Part shown: positions 1-7,144 of the stretch, one piece after another | Numbering within the stretch: position 1 is the first letter of the stretch | How the letters are laid out: each line of letters starts with the position of its first letter | Assembly (NCBI GenBank): GCA_052273625.1 | Contig: DAVZHW010000045.1 | Location: 1-12,958, forward strand | Source of the DNA: Fimenecus sp052273625 | GTDB lineage: Bacteria > Bacillota > Clostridia > Oscillospirales > Acutalibacteraceae | DNA length: 12,958 nt | Direction of reading: 5' to 3' | Position numbers and translations under genes: made by a program | The notes under the pieces: generated by a model | Told to the model about the DNA's origin: nothing | Databases searched by the model: none | The model's input: the letters and a program-made list of their open reading frames with translations, nothing else

Positions 1-31
1 CACGTGGATGAAATTGCAGCGGTTTAATCAT
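1..31 (-). CDS. 5' end of a third gene in the helicase-HNH operon (partial)
   Basis: An ATG whose first base is at position 31 overlaps the TGA of the preceding 177-residue gene as ATGA, the classic translational-coupling arrangement. The reading frame then stays open to the window edge and gives MIKPLQFHPR. A start with two upstream genes already coupled by a 1-bp overlap, and no stop in the visible codons, suggests a real third operon member rather than chance. Only ten codons are visible, so no function can be assigned. Some SMC/ABC-like ATPases begin with a comparable short strand before their Walker A loop, but nothing here proves that. Confidence 0.5.
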   Translation of the reverse strand, partial: MIKPLQFHPR

Positions 32-561
32 ATCACTCGAAATGTCAGCATCTGATCCAGATCAGCATCTTCGATAGAGCAAGGCACACCACCACGCAAT
101 GTAGCTTCCAGATGATAAAACAGCATACAACGATTTATGTGTAGTAGCAACAACTGCGATCTTCTCTTATAACCGTATTGCTTGAGCAGGGTTCTCAGCT
201 TAATTCTAACATAATCATTTCCATGTCCATATAAAATACGGATGCGGATGCTTTTGAAAAACAAATCCAAGTCGGAGAAATCGCTGGTTAGTTGTTCTGC
301 GTGCAAAACTCTGTTTGAACGGGCCAAATCTTTTTGAATAGCAGGAAATTCTCTATCAATGATCGGTTTGTCATAGAAGTATTGCGACCAATAATAGGTG
401 TCCAAAATAAATTTTCTTTGATTTGTTCTATATGGAGCATCGAGAAACACTTTCTCGCCCTCCCATATTCGGTCAAGCATTCTGCTCTCATCTCGATAAC
501 CGAGCTGCATACTGCTGACAATTACCGCAATATCAAGTGCAGAGTAGAATAACCCTTGCAT
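28..561 (-). CDS. Uncharacterised 177-residue protein coupled to the helicase-HNH gene
   Basis: I do not recognise this family. The protein is 177 residues, appears soluble and mostly helical, has no signal peptide or membrane segment, and is rich in charged and aromatic residues. The most distinctive part is the basic region around residues 120 to 150 (YGYKRRS, then a helix with RCMLFYHL) and the C-terminal stretch LRGGVPCSIEDADLDQ followed by a hydrophobic end. The start is fixed by context: its ATG shares one base with the TAA of the helicase gene (TAATG), so translation is probably coupled and the two products made together. Its own stop overlaps the start of the next gene by four bases. 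The strict coupling suggests a subunit or specificity partner of the helicase-nuclease. Middle components of ABC-three-component systems are of similar size, but I see no decisive similarity. Confidence 0.85.
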   Translation of the reverse strand: MQGLFYSALDIAVIVSSMQLGYRDESRMLDRIWEGEKVFLDAPYRTNQRKFILDTYYWSQYFYDKPIIDREFPAIQKDLARSNRVLHAEQLTSDFSDLDLFFKSIRIRILYGHGNDYVRIKLRTLLKQYGYKRRSQLLLLHINRCMLFYHLEATLRGGVPCSIEDADLDQMLTFRVI

Positions 562-2840
562 TACTGATCACCTTTGATTCCGTTGCACTGGCGACAGAGA
601 ATCTGCAAATTGTCAGCAACGCTCTTTCCGCCGTTGTTCATCGGAATAATATGATCAACTTGGAAATAGATACGAGATTTATCCGCAACACCACAGCAAG
701 CGCAGCGGTAATTTCCATCCGCATCTTTAGCCTTTTCAAAAGCCTGATCCCTCAAACTCTTTTCCAATGCAGGATTGATTTTTCCGATTTCGTACAAAGA
801 CAAATCTTCCAATGCTCTGGTTCCATACTTGATGTTATTTTCATCATCATAAATATCCGGATGCGACAGCTTCATCAATTCGATATTCAGCTGACGGAGA
901 AAATACAGTTTTCTGCCAAAGAACAGTCGAAGCATATTATCATCACTGGATTCCCAGAGAGAATCAATATACTCTGTTCTTTTTCGTTCACCCATATCTT
1001 CGTCCCAAATATGCTGAGCAATCTTGCTTACGTCAAGCTTGCTTCTATCGACTTCAGCAAATGTGTAGAACTGAGGAACAGCTTCATACTGGGCATAATA
1101 TTTCAGTATGTTCAGAACATCCTTTCTTTCGTATGGAGGAATCATTTCTCCACAGAAGAAGGAATCTCTGCACTGTGCTTCCATTTCATCAAGCTGTGCT
1201 TCTGTCAAATATTCTTCGGTTGTCCCAAAAGACTTAAACAGCGAAGGAAGCGCATCCATCAAATTTTTATAGGAATCCTGGGTGCTGTCATAGACCATAA
1301 TCTGATAAGCGTGATCCATGCCATTCTCTTCGAGATATGTAAACGCATACATACCAACAGGGATTCTCTGCTCAAAAGGCACTTTTTCCAATGCAGTAGT
1401 ATCAACTGCATCATCTAAAATAGCAGCGAACTCCTCGATTTTTGAAATAGCAATCATACGCAGATCACGTTTTGCACGATCAGCATCATTGTCCCGGAAG
1501 TCATTGTTTCCATCAAACAAGCTTTCAGGATTTACCCATGCAATGTGCTCGTTCCAGTGATCCACAAAGGAAACAATATATGCACTGGATGTACCACCTG
1601 CGGCTGTACCACGCAATGCACGACCAACCATCTGAGTCATCAAAATAGAGGAAACCGTGGGTCTTGCCAAAAATACTGTCTTAGTTTTCGGCAAATCCAC
1701 GCCTTCTGTCAAGATATTTACGTTGATTAAAACCTGTAATTTTTCGTTTCGATAATCGTCAAGCTTTCTTTCGTTATCCTCTCGGCTGATTGTCACACCG
1801 GTAATCGCATCTTTCACAGAAGATACAACGAAGTCAGCTTTGATACCGGCTTTTTTGAAAAGGGAGGTCAGTTGGATTGCGTGAACCACATTAACAGCAA
1901 ATAGAATCGTTTGACCGTATTCATCCTTTTTTGACTTATAGGTTTCGACAATCAGCTTGTTACGAGCTACACTGTCAGCCATCTGCTGTGCAACTTCGTC
2001 TGGTAGCACGTCCAAATGTTGAATGCTTTCCCACGCATCCACGCCAAGAGAATCGCCGTATTCTTCATCTGTATAAAAGCTTTCAAAAATGGGTTTTGCA
2101 AGAATCTGTCTGTTAATCAGTTCTTTCAAACCGATCTGGTATGTAATACCGACATCACCGTGAACAACTCGTCCATCGCTGATTCCATCGGTATAGATTT
2201 TGGCTAAAAGCCCCTGTTCTTCCTCAGCGGTGCGGAACGGAGTAGCAGTCAAGCCAATCAGCTTCAAGTTGGGAACTTTGGCTCTTACATAATCAATGAC
2301 TTTTCTATATGTTTTCGCTGTTGAGTGATGGGCTTCGTCTACAATCAGATACAACTCTTTTTCGTCCTTGAGCCACTGATCCAGTCGCTCAATATTTCTT
2401 CCGATGCTATCTTTGCTGACGATCAGTAAATTATCACTTGAACGAATATCACTGGTTCGGTCATGGCTGGATGCACCGGAGACAATTCTGAAACAGAAGG
2501 AAGAGATGTGAGGAACAACTTCTGTGTACGCAAACTTTTGGAATGACTCGGCAGCCTGATCCAGTAACATCTGACGGTGGGCAATCCAAAGGATTTTCTT
2601 TTTCTTATCAATAGCATTTTTTAAAAGCCACATAGAAGCAATATAAGTTTTACCACCACCAGTAGGAAGAACTACCAGTGTACTGTAAGATGCTTCCTGA
2701 TTCATCTTATCCAGCGCTTCCATTGCCTTTTTCTGATGCTCGTAAGGTGCTCTGACGTTTGTTCCCTTTTTAGGAAAAATATCACCAAATGATTTTACTT
2801 CTACATAGTTTGTAAAGTTTTGTTCGTCTGTTTTTGTCAT
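561..2840 (-). CDS. SF2 DEAD/DEAH-box helicase with C-terminal HNH nuclease domain
   Basis: A 759-residue fusion of a DNA-translocating helicase and a nuclease. Visible helicase motifs are the Q-like region before motif I (APYEHQKKA, about residue 31), Walker A PTGGGKT (59-65), Walker B DEAH (168-171), motif III TAT (198-200), motif V LTEGVDLP (377-384) and motif VI QMVGRALR (403-410). This layout matches superfamily 2 enzymes of the type I restriction HsdR / type III Res group. After a helical middle region, the C-terminus is an HNH zinc-type nuclease: CACC at 713-716, the DH pair at 729-730, an Asn at 744, and CRQCN at 749-753. An HNH domain at the end of an SF2 helicase suggests ATP-driven scanning followed by DNA cutting, as in restriction or other defence systems. 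No methyltransferase gene is visible. The ATG at 2840 is the only reasonable start; its SD is weak (AAAGG about 14 bases upstream, GGGA closer). The coupled downstream genes suggest a multi-protein complex. Confidence 0.93.
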   Translation of the reverse strand: MTKTDEQNFTNYVEVKSFGDIFPKKGTNVRAPYEHQKKAMEALDKMNQEASYSTLVVLPTGGGKTYIASMWLLKNAIDKKKKILWIAHRQMLLDQAAESFQKFAYTEVVPHISSFCFRIVSGASSHDRTSDIRSSDNLLIVSKDSIGRNIERLDQWLKDEKELYLIVDEAHHSTAKTYRKVIDYVRAKVPNLKLIGLTATPFRTAEEEQGLLAKIYTDGISDGRVVHGDVGITYQIGLKELINRQILAKPIFESFYTDEEYGDSLGVDAWESIQHLDVLPDEVAQQMADSVARNKLIVETYKSKKDEYGQTILFAVNVVHAIQLTSLFKKAGIKADFVVSSVKDAITGVTISREDNERKLDDYRNEKLQVLINVNILTEGVDLPKTKTVFLARPTVSSILMTQMVGRALRGTAAGGTSSAYIVSFVDHWNEHIAWVNPESLFDGNNDFRDNDADRAKRDLRMIAISKIEEFAAILDDAVDTTALEKVPFEQRIPVGMYAFTYLEENGMDHAYQIMVYDSTQDSYKNLMDALPSLFKSFGTTEEYLTEAQLDEMEAQCRDSFFCGEMIPPYERKDVLNILKYYAQYEAVPQFYTFAEVDRSKLDVSKIAQHIWDEDMGERKRTEYIDSLWESSDDNMLRLFFGRKLYFLRQLNIELMKLSHPDIYDDENNIKYGTRALEDLSLYEIGKINPALEKSLRDQAFEKAKDADGNYRCACCGVADKSRIYFQVDHIIPMNNGGKSVADNLQILCRQCNGIKGDQ

Positions 2841-2859
2841 CAGTTTATCCCGTACCTTT

Positions 2860-3264
2860 CTATATCATCCCAAAATATTCAAATGCTTCTCGGATTGCTT
2901 TTTCCTTATCAGGCGGGCACTGGGGCTGTCGTGCATCCTCGGACTTCGGTTTGTTGTAATTTTCTCTCTCAATGATACCGCATTTTTGCTTCACCTGGGC
3001 GATATATAAGCTACTGACCTTGAGTCCGGTATGCTCCAACACATACTCCTTGATTTCCCCGTAGGTTGCTTTCTTCTCCGCATCAGTAAGATCAAGTTCA
3101 TCCATGTGGATGTCTACCTCGATATGTTGCTTCGCATTAAGTTTGGACAATAAGCATACCGTCTCCACATGGCTCGACTGGATAGGCTGAATGTCTTTGC
3201 CGATTTTACGAGCAAGGGAACATATCCACAGCCTATTTCGTACTTTTCCCGTTTGTGGGAACAT
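2860..3264 (-). CDS. C-terminal fragment of 23S rRNA uracil-5-methyltransferase (RlmD/RumA type), probably an integration remnant
   Basis: A 134-residue ORF whose main part matches, from memory of the family, the end of clostridial RlmD/RumA proteins. HVETVCLLSKL is the usual last strand of the SAM-dependent methyltransferase fold. It is followed by the extension common in Lachnospiraceae (a helical segment with ATYGEIKEYVLEHTG, then KVSSLYIAQVKQKCG and a proline-rich tail). All catalytic parts (SAM-binding motifs, catalytic Cys) are missing, so it cannot be an active enzyme. The first residues MFPQTG also resemble the RlmD motif D-M-F-P-x-T that normally lies right before HVE; here about 26 unrelated residues separate the two. 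The fragment follows the DUF4238 stop directly, and an AAGGAAG within that gene's last codons could act as its SD. It most likely arose when a mobile element inserted into rumA. Translation of the fragment is possible but unproven. Confidence 0.75.
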   Translation of the reverse strand: MFPQTGKVRNRLWICSLARKIGKDIQPIQSSHVETVCLLSKLNAKQHIEVDIHMDELDLTDAEKKATYGEIKEYVLEHTGLKVSSLYIAQVKQKCGIIERENYNKPKSEDARQPQCPPDKEKAIREAFEYFGMI

Positions 3265-3267
3265 ATC
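3216..3267. repeat. 11-bp direct repeat at the RlmD/RumA junction, candidate attachment core
   Basis: GGGAACATATC occurs at 3216-3226 and again at 3257-3267 (GATATGTTCCC on the coding strand), 41 bp apart. Read as protein this is D-M-F-P, the conserved motif near the end of RlmD/RumA. The first copy on the coding strand abuts the TAG of the DUF4238 gene (the G is shared) and is followed by bases continuing the RlmD motif (Q-T-G). The second copy is preceded by GCTGTG, which would read A-V before D-M-F-P, as in intact RlmD. Such arrangements are expected from site-specific integration within rumA. Assignment as att sites is inference. Confidence 0.5.
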
Positions 3268-4292
3268 TATTTACTTCCTTTTACCAATGCTACATTGGGG
3301 TGAATCACAAATTCATTCGCATTGGCTCTAATTATCTTATTATACTTGTTTACTGCCTCATCTGAAATATGCGTAATAAAATATTTATCTGCATCCTCTG
3401 TGCATTTTCCTTGAGCCATAAGAATACGAGGAGTGATAGGCATAAGTCCTTCTTTTAAACCATCCTCTCTGCTAAAAACAAAGGATGGATTGTTAGATGT
3501 GACAAAGTATGTTGGTCCATCCGCAATTAGAAAATGGAAGTTGGTATGTTTCAAGCATTCCATTGCGTAAGTATAAATCACACCGTCATCATCCAAATAC
3601 TTTCTATAGTATTTCAGAAGTAAATTATGTTTCATTTCATCTGCTGCAGTTTTTAAACAAGGTAGAAATCTCTCTTCTTCCGGTATCTCAATTTCGTCAA
3701 GCAATGCATCAGCAAAGGGACGGAATGCTTTTTGAAATTCATTGTTGGACTGAATACTTCTCCAATCTAACGCAACAAAAAATTTCATTAAATAGTCTTT
3801 ATGTATAGCTGTTATACTTTCTGATTTTGATGGAAAAATTGCAGTTTCTAAATCATGTACAACTTTATTCCATTCATTTTCATACTTAGTTGACCAGTTT
3901 GATTCGATATCTTTAATCTTTATTTTCTCAATTTCACGCTTGAGAGCCTTTTTTCTTACAAGTGAACCATCGCTTCGCCTAATCGTCCAAGTATCAAAAT
4001 CATAAAATTTCTGATTCATCTCCAATGTATCCGTAACAACCTGTCCATTAATCTCTACTGTATAGTTTGCCAATGGAGCGAATATTTTATCAGCATCATC
4101 TTTCGTACAGATTACCATTCCCGCCTTTATAGAATGGTAATCTGTTATACCTGCAATATTGTCTTTGTTTTTGGGTTCAAAAGTCCCTGGATTACTTAAA
4201 AACTCTACCTCTAATGTACCTGCATCATTTGCCCAGGCTGACATATATGTTTGCGGTATCAAATGGTGATATTTCGCTTGTGTTTCACCCAT
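3267..4292 (-). CDS. DUF4238 domain-containing protein
   Basis: A 341-residue protein that fits the DUF4238 family by its N-terminal motif HHLIPQTYMSAWA (9-21), its central TYFVTSNNPSFVF (261-273; the family usually shows a T-S-D/N-N-P motif) and a following P-I-T-P-R-I-L-M segment (285-292). The conserved N-terminal His pair and the S-N-N-P motif suggest an enzymatic core, possibly a nuclease, but the activity is unknown to me. These proteins are scattered through variable regions and often lie near restriction or toxin genes. The ATG at 4292 follows a strong SD, GGGAGGCG, with correct spacing. The gene looks AT-richer than its neighbours (one sample line, 3781-3840, has 13 G/C in 60 bases), which hints at separate acquisition. 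It lies 42 bp behind the 512-residue gene, and its stop codon touches the suspected rumA attachment core. Confidence 0.85.
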   Translation of the reverse strand: MGETQAKYHHLIPQTYMSAWANDAGTLEVEFLSNPGTFEPKNKDNIAGITDYHSIKAGMVICTKDDADKIFAPLANYTVEINGQVVTDTLEMNQKFYDFDTWTIRRSDGSLVRKKALKREIEKIKIKDIESNWSTKYENEWNKVVHDLETAIFPSKSESITAIHKDYLMKFFVALDWRSIQSNNEFQKAFRPFADALLDEIEIPEEERFLPCLKTAADEMKHNLLLKYYRKYLDDDGVIYTYAMECLKHTNFHFLIADGPTYFVTSNNPSFVFSREDGLKEGLMPITPRILMAQGKCTEDADKYFITHISDEAVNKYNKIIRANANEFVIHPNVALVKGSK

Positions 4293-4334
4293 TATTTCGC
4301 CTCCCGATGAACAAGCTTTGCAAACAAACTATTT

Positions 4335-5873
4335 TTAGTTTTGCGGCAAATCAAAATCCTCGTCTGTACACTTTCGGATGATTCGTTTTGTCTTTTCGAC
4401 AGGTAGAGGAACGTTCTCTTCATCGAAGTATTCGATGTTCACTACCTCTACAACTGCCTTATGGTTATCCTTGCCCGCAGGTACAAGCACGAAATCACCG
4501 ATTTCAATGCTGTCATCTTCGGTCAGATAATAATAACTCTTATATCCTTCGTCAAAGGTAACGCTGCAAAAGATGTATTCCGACTTGCGGCGTTTTGCTT
4601 TGCCGTAGACCGATGGGTCAAGGATTTCTCCCAAACCGTAGAAACGAATGAAGTCAAATACTGTTTCTGCAAAATCTGCGAAATCCTCTGGCAACCCATT
4701 TTTATCGTAGCTACCCGTAATGGTTCGGCACGGATTTTTCTTATACTCAATTGTTATGGTGTAATCCTTTGTTTCGTTTGGTGTTTCTATCACATCATCA
4801 GGATTTCCTTCAATGTGGGCAAACAAGTCCTCGGCATCGAAATTTTCAAGCAAGCTCTCAATTCCTCCTTCGATTTCATACTTGCGAGAAACCTTACATC
4901 CAGTGCCAATATTCTGAATATGCTCCAATGTTTCCGTGGCTCTATCGATAATCAGCTGCTCTGTATAATCCCAGGTTACAAATTCCCAGTCTGCGTCTTC
5001 TGGTTTCTGACCAGGTTTTATTTTTGTGACCCTGTGGTAATCCAGAGTGATTTTATTTATCACGTCCGGTTTGCAGTTTCCATCGAAAACATACAAATCA
5101 TCAATACCAACAGTATCACGGACAAGGTCTGATAAATCTGTACCTTCATAATCGAAGTCAGCACACAAAGAGCCTCTGAATTTATATGTGACGCCTTCGG
5201 TATTGGTCAATTCCATAATCCAATCACCAATATCCGTAGCAAAAATTTCTGTATATTCGTTGCCGAAGTAAGCTGCGATTGCTCCAAACAACTTGTCTGC
5301 CGCCAAATTATCAATTTTGAAGTTCTTACTTCTGGCTTTCTCGTATCGTTCTCCGCCACGACCAAAATTATATCCCGAAAACCAAACACGACCTTCATTG
5401 TTGATAGTCAGATGTTGTTCCACCTCTTCATCAGACTCCGGCATAGGACCATAGCAGATATTATTTGATACGATACGCATCTTCTTTAGTGTGCCTTGGA
5501 ATATAAAAGGGTTCTCCCCAGAAAGCAATGCCAGTCTGCTTAATGCCAGGATAAACCATGCACGGTTTTTCGGCTCCAAGATTTCTGCACCTGTATATGC
5601 CCAATGATTGAAATAGCGCCATTGGGAATAGATTGCAGAACCAAGCAGGGGAATATCGGTCACATCATCGATAATCCTATCCAAAGCCTCATGGTTGTTT
5701 GCTGCATTGCCGTATTTCTCTGAAAAGGCATGACCACAGTCCATCTCGAAACCAAGAGCATCACAATCGTCAGCCATATAGTGGTCAACGAGTTCTATGT
5801 AGTTGATGTTCTGGTCTCTGCACTTATCGCACCATTTCACGGCGAAATCGTGTATCTGTTTCATACCAGCCAC
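4335..5873 (-). CDS. Uncharacterised 512-residue protein
   Basis: I do not recognise the family. The protein appears soluble and acidic. The N-terminal third has a Cys-containing start (WCDKC at about 14-18), an acidic stretch with a D-C-G-H motif, and helical regions ending near residue 115. The middle is a mixed strand-helix region. The C-terminal part (about 447-505) has alternating strands and a small beta-barrel look, I-E-I-G-D-F-V-L-V-P-A-G-K, followed by V-V-E-V-V-N-I. This resembles small nucleic-acid-binding barrels such as the N-terminal PriA type, but that is a loose impression. The start is GTG at 5873, chosen because GGAGG lies 9 bases upstream; the in-frame ATG at 5864 would be too far from it. 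The gene lies 40 bp behind the YhcG nuclease gene and 42 bp before the DUF4238 gene, so all three are probably one transcript. Confidence 0.85.
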   Translation of the reverse strand: MAGMKQIHDFAVKWCDKCRDQNINYIELVDHYMADDCDALGFEMDCGHAFSEKYGNAANNHEALDRIIDDVTDIPLLGSAIYSQWRYFNHWAYTGAEILEPKNRAWFILALSRLALLSGENPFIFQGTLKKMRIVSNNICYGPMPESDEEVEQHLTINNEGRVWFSGYNFGRGGERYEKARSKNFKIDNLAADKLFGAIAAYFGNEYTEIFATDIGDWIMELTNTEGVTYKFRGSLCADFDYEGTDLSDLVRDTVGIDDLYVFDGNCKPDVINKITLDYHRVTKIKPGQKPEDADWEFVTWDYTEQLIIDRATETLEHIQNIGTGCKVSRKYEIEGGIESLLENFDAEDLFAHIEGNPDDVIETPNETKDYTITIEYKKNPCRTITGSYDKNGLPEDFADFAETVFDFIRFYGLGEILDPSVYGKAKRRKSEYIFCSVTFDEGYKSYYYLTEDDSIEIGDFVLVPAGKDNHKAVVEVVNIEYFDEENVPLPVEKTKRIIRKCTDEDFDLPQN

Positions 5874-5913
5874 TGTGGTATACCTCCCATTCTTTATTTT
5901 CGTGGTATCGTAT

Positions 5914-6924
5914 TTACTCCTCGCCAGGAACTGTTCCTGCTAATTCAACATATTCCTTTAATTTCTTCTGCAACAGTTTCTTATCAATCAACTTCAGATT
6001 GTATTCAGAAACCATCGTCGGGGAGAGACTGCGACTGAGTGCAAATTCTACAACCTCATCATCCTTGCTTGCACAAAGGATAACGCCAACGCTCGGATTT
6101 TCGTTTTCCTTTTTTACTTCTCGGTCAAGCGCCTCCAGATAGAGGTTTATCTTGCCAACATACTCCGGCTTGAACTCTCCGATTTTCAATTCAAATGCCA
6201 CAAGGCAGGAAAGTCCTCTGTGGTAAAACAGCAAATCGATATAATAGTCATGTTTTCCGACCTGCACACGATACTCTTCTCCGATAAAAGTGAAGTCCTT
6301 ACCGATTTCAAGAATAAAATCTTTCAGATTTCGTATAATAGACTTCTGTAAATCACGCTCAGAAACCGTTTCCGGCACATCAAGAAAATCAAGCACATAA
6401 TTATCAAGGAAAACTTTTCCAGTTGCTCTTCTTGATTCTTCAATGGCAGGTGTCAATGGTTTCTGCGATAGCATATATCTTTCGTAGTAACCGCTGTCAA
6501 TCTGTCGTTCCAGTTCTCTTTTGGAAAGACGCTCTTTAATGCACATATTCATATAAAATATGCGTTCGTCCATGCTCTTACACGCAGACATAATTTTAAG
6601 ATGGTTCGTCCAACTCAATTGTGTCACCAGTGGTGACACTTTTTCGTTGTCCTTATAAAGTTCATAAAATTGCTTCATTCGATAAAGACCACGGCGGTTA
6701 AATCCTTTCAGATCAGGATAATTCTCAGCAAAGAAATCCGCAAGTTTCTGTACAAACGCATCACCGTATTCAGCGTTTTCAGACTGTTTGCTAATGTATT
6801 CGCCTATATCACGATACATTAAAATCAATTCCTCATTCACTTTTCGGTATGCACGTTCTTTTGCAGACTCGATTATATCTACAATTTTTTCAAATTGCTC
6901 ACCATAGGGTATTAAATCACTCAT
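5914..6924 (-). CDS. YhcG-type (DUF1016) PD-(D/E)XK nuclease family protein
   Basis: A 336-residue protein with the two-part YhcG layout. The N-terminal helical domain (about 1-165) carries GFNRRGLYRMKQFYELY and the family signature around QLSWTNHLKIM. The C-terminal domain (about 200-330) is a PD-(D/E)XK nuclease fold with Asp230 in YYIDLLFYHRG, then E-L-K at 245-247 and the following helix GKINLYLEALD. All core catalytic residues appear intact, so it may be an active DNA or RNA endonuclease. YhcG proteins occur widely in defence islands and near type I restriction loci; the exact substrate is not established as far as I know. The ATG at 6924 is preferred because GGAAAGGA lies 8 bases upstream. 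A longer in-frame TTG start at 6942 would overlap this SD and is unlikely. A perfect 19-bp palindrome lies within the coding region at 6621-6639. Confidence 0.92.
   Translation of the reverse strand: MSDLIPYGEQFEKIVDIIESAKERAYRKVNEELILMYRDIGEYISKQSENAEYGDAFVQKLADFFAENYPDLKGFNRRGLYRMKQFYELYKDNEKVSPLVTQLSWTNHLKIMSACKSMDERIFYMNMCIKERLSKRELERQIDSGYYERYMLSQKPLTPAIEESRRATGKVFLDNYVLDFLDVPETVSERDLQKSIIRNLKDFILEIGKDFTFIGEEYRVQVGKHDYYIDLLFYHRGLSCLVAFELKIGEFKPEYVGKINLYLEALDREVKKENENPSVGVILCASKDDEVVEFALSRSLSPTMVSEYNLKLIDKKLLQKKLKEYVELAGTVPGEE
6621..6639. repeat. Perfect 19-bp palindrome inside the YhcG gene
   Basis: The arms GTGTCACCA (6621-6629) and TGGTGACAC (6631-6639) are exact reverse complements around one central base. 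A T run follows on the plus strand (from 6640). It encodes V-S-P-L-V-T in the nuclease, so it may be partly a coding coincidence. It could also be a protein-binding dyad or a plus-strand (antisense) terminator. Confidence 0.5.
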
Positions 6925-6949
6925 AACATGATTCCTTTCCAAATAATCA

Positions 6950-7144
6950 CTATTTTTTAGGATTTACCTTTCCTTTTGTAACAATCACAACCGCAAAACT
7001 GGCAACTGCTCCTGCAACCCCGGCAGCCGCTTTCAACCCATTCTTTACACCCTGTACCTGTGCATTTCTGCAGGATTCACACTTCTTATGTTTATATCCT
7101 TCTGGAAGTGGTTTTTGACACTTCTTACATACCTTATTCTCCAT
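6950..7144 (-). CDS. Small zinc-ribbon protein with one predicted membrane segment
   Basis: A 64-residue protein with two parts. The N-terminal zinc ribbon has four cysteines, C6-K-K-C9 and C22-E-S-C25, 12 residues apart, probably binding one Zn ion. A short linker then leads to a small-residue-rich hydrophobic segment (about 37-56, Gly/Ala/Val) and a basic tail ending N-P-K-K. It could be a membrane-anchored sensor or adaptor, or the small hydrophobic partner of a two-part toxin system; I cannot tell which. The ATG at 7144 lies inside the last codons of the preceding gene (11-bp overlap), and a strong AAGGAGAAGG is placed just before it, so co-translation with the 336-residue protein is likely. 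The YhcG gene starts 25 bp after its stop. Confidence 0.8.
   Translation of the reverse strand: MENKVCKKCQKPLPEGYKHKKCESCRNAQVQGVKNGLKAAAGVAGAVASFAVVIVTKGKVNPKK

Noticed and set aside
537..1418. A 293-codon plus-strand open frame opposite the helicase gene
   Set aside because: It is antisense to the strongly supported helicase-HNH gene, has no SD-supported start, and gives a composition (many Cys, Phe, Ile, His) typical of a shadow frame. The same holds for the other plus-strand frames, such as those at 4461-5132, 8889-9428, 9627-10226 and 10753-11682.
561..2840. Naming the helicase a known defence system such as Hachiman or a type I/III restriction subunit
   Set aside because: No recognised HamA (DUF1837), methyltransferase or specificity subunit is visible beside it, and the HNH fusion differs from those standard layouts.
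4297..4345. Palindromic AT-rich sequence between the 512-residue and DUF4238 genes as a terminator
   Set aside because: The arms (CAAACTA/TAGTTTTG) are short and AT-rich and no T run follows on the minus strand.
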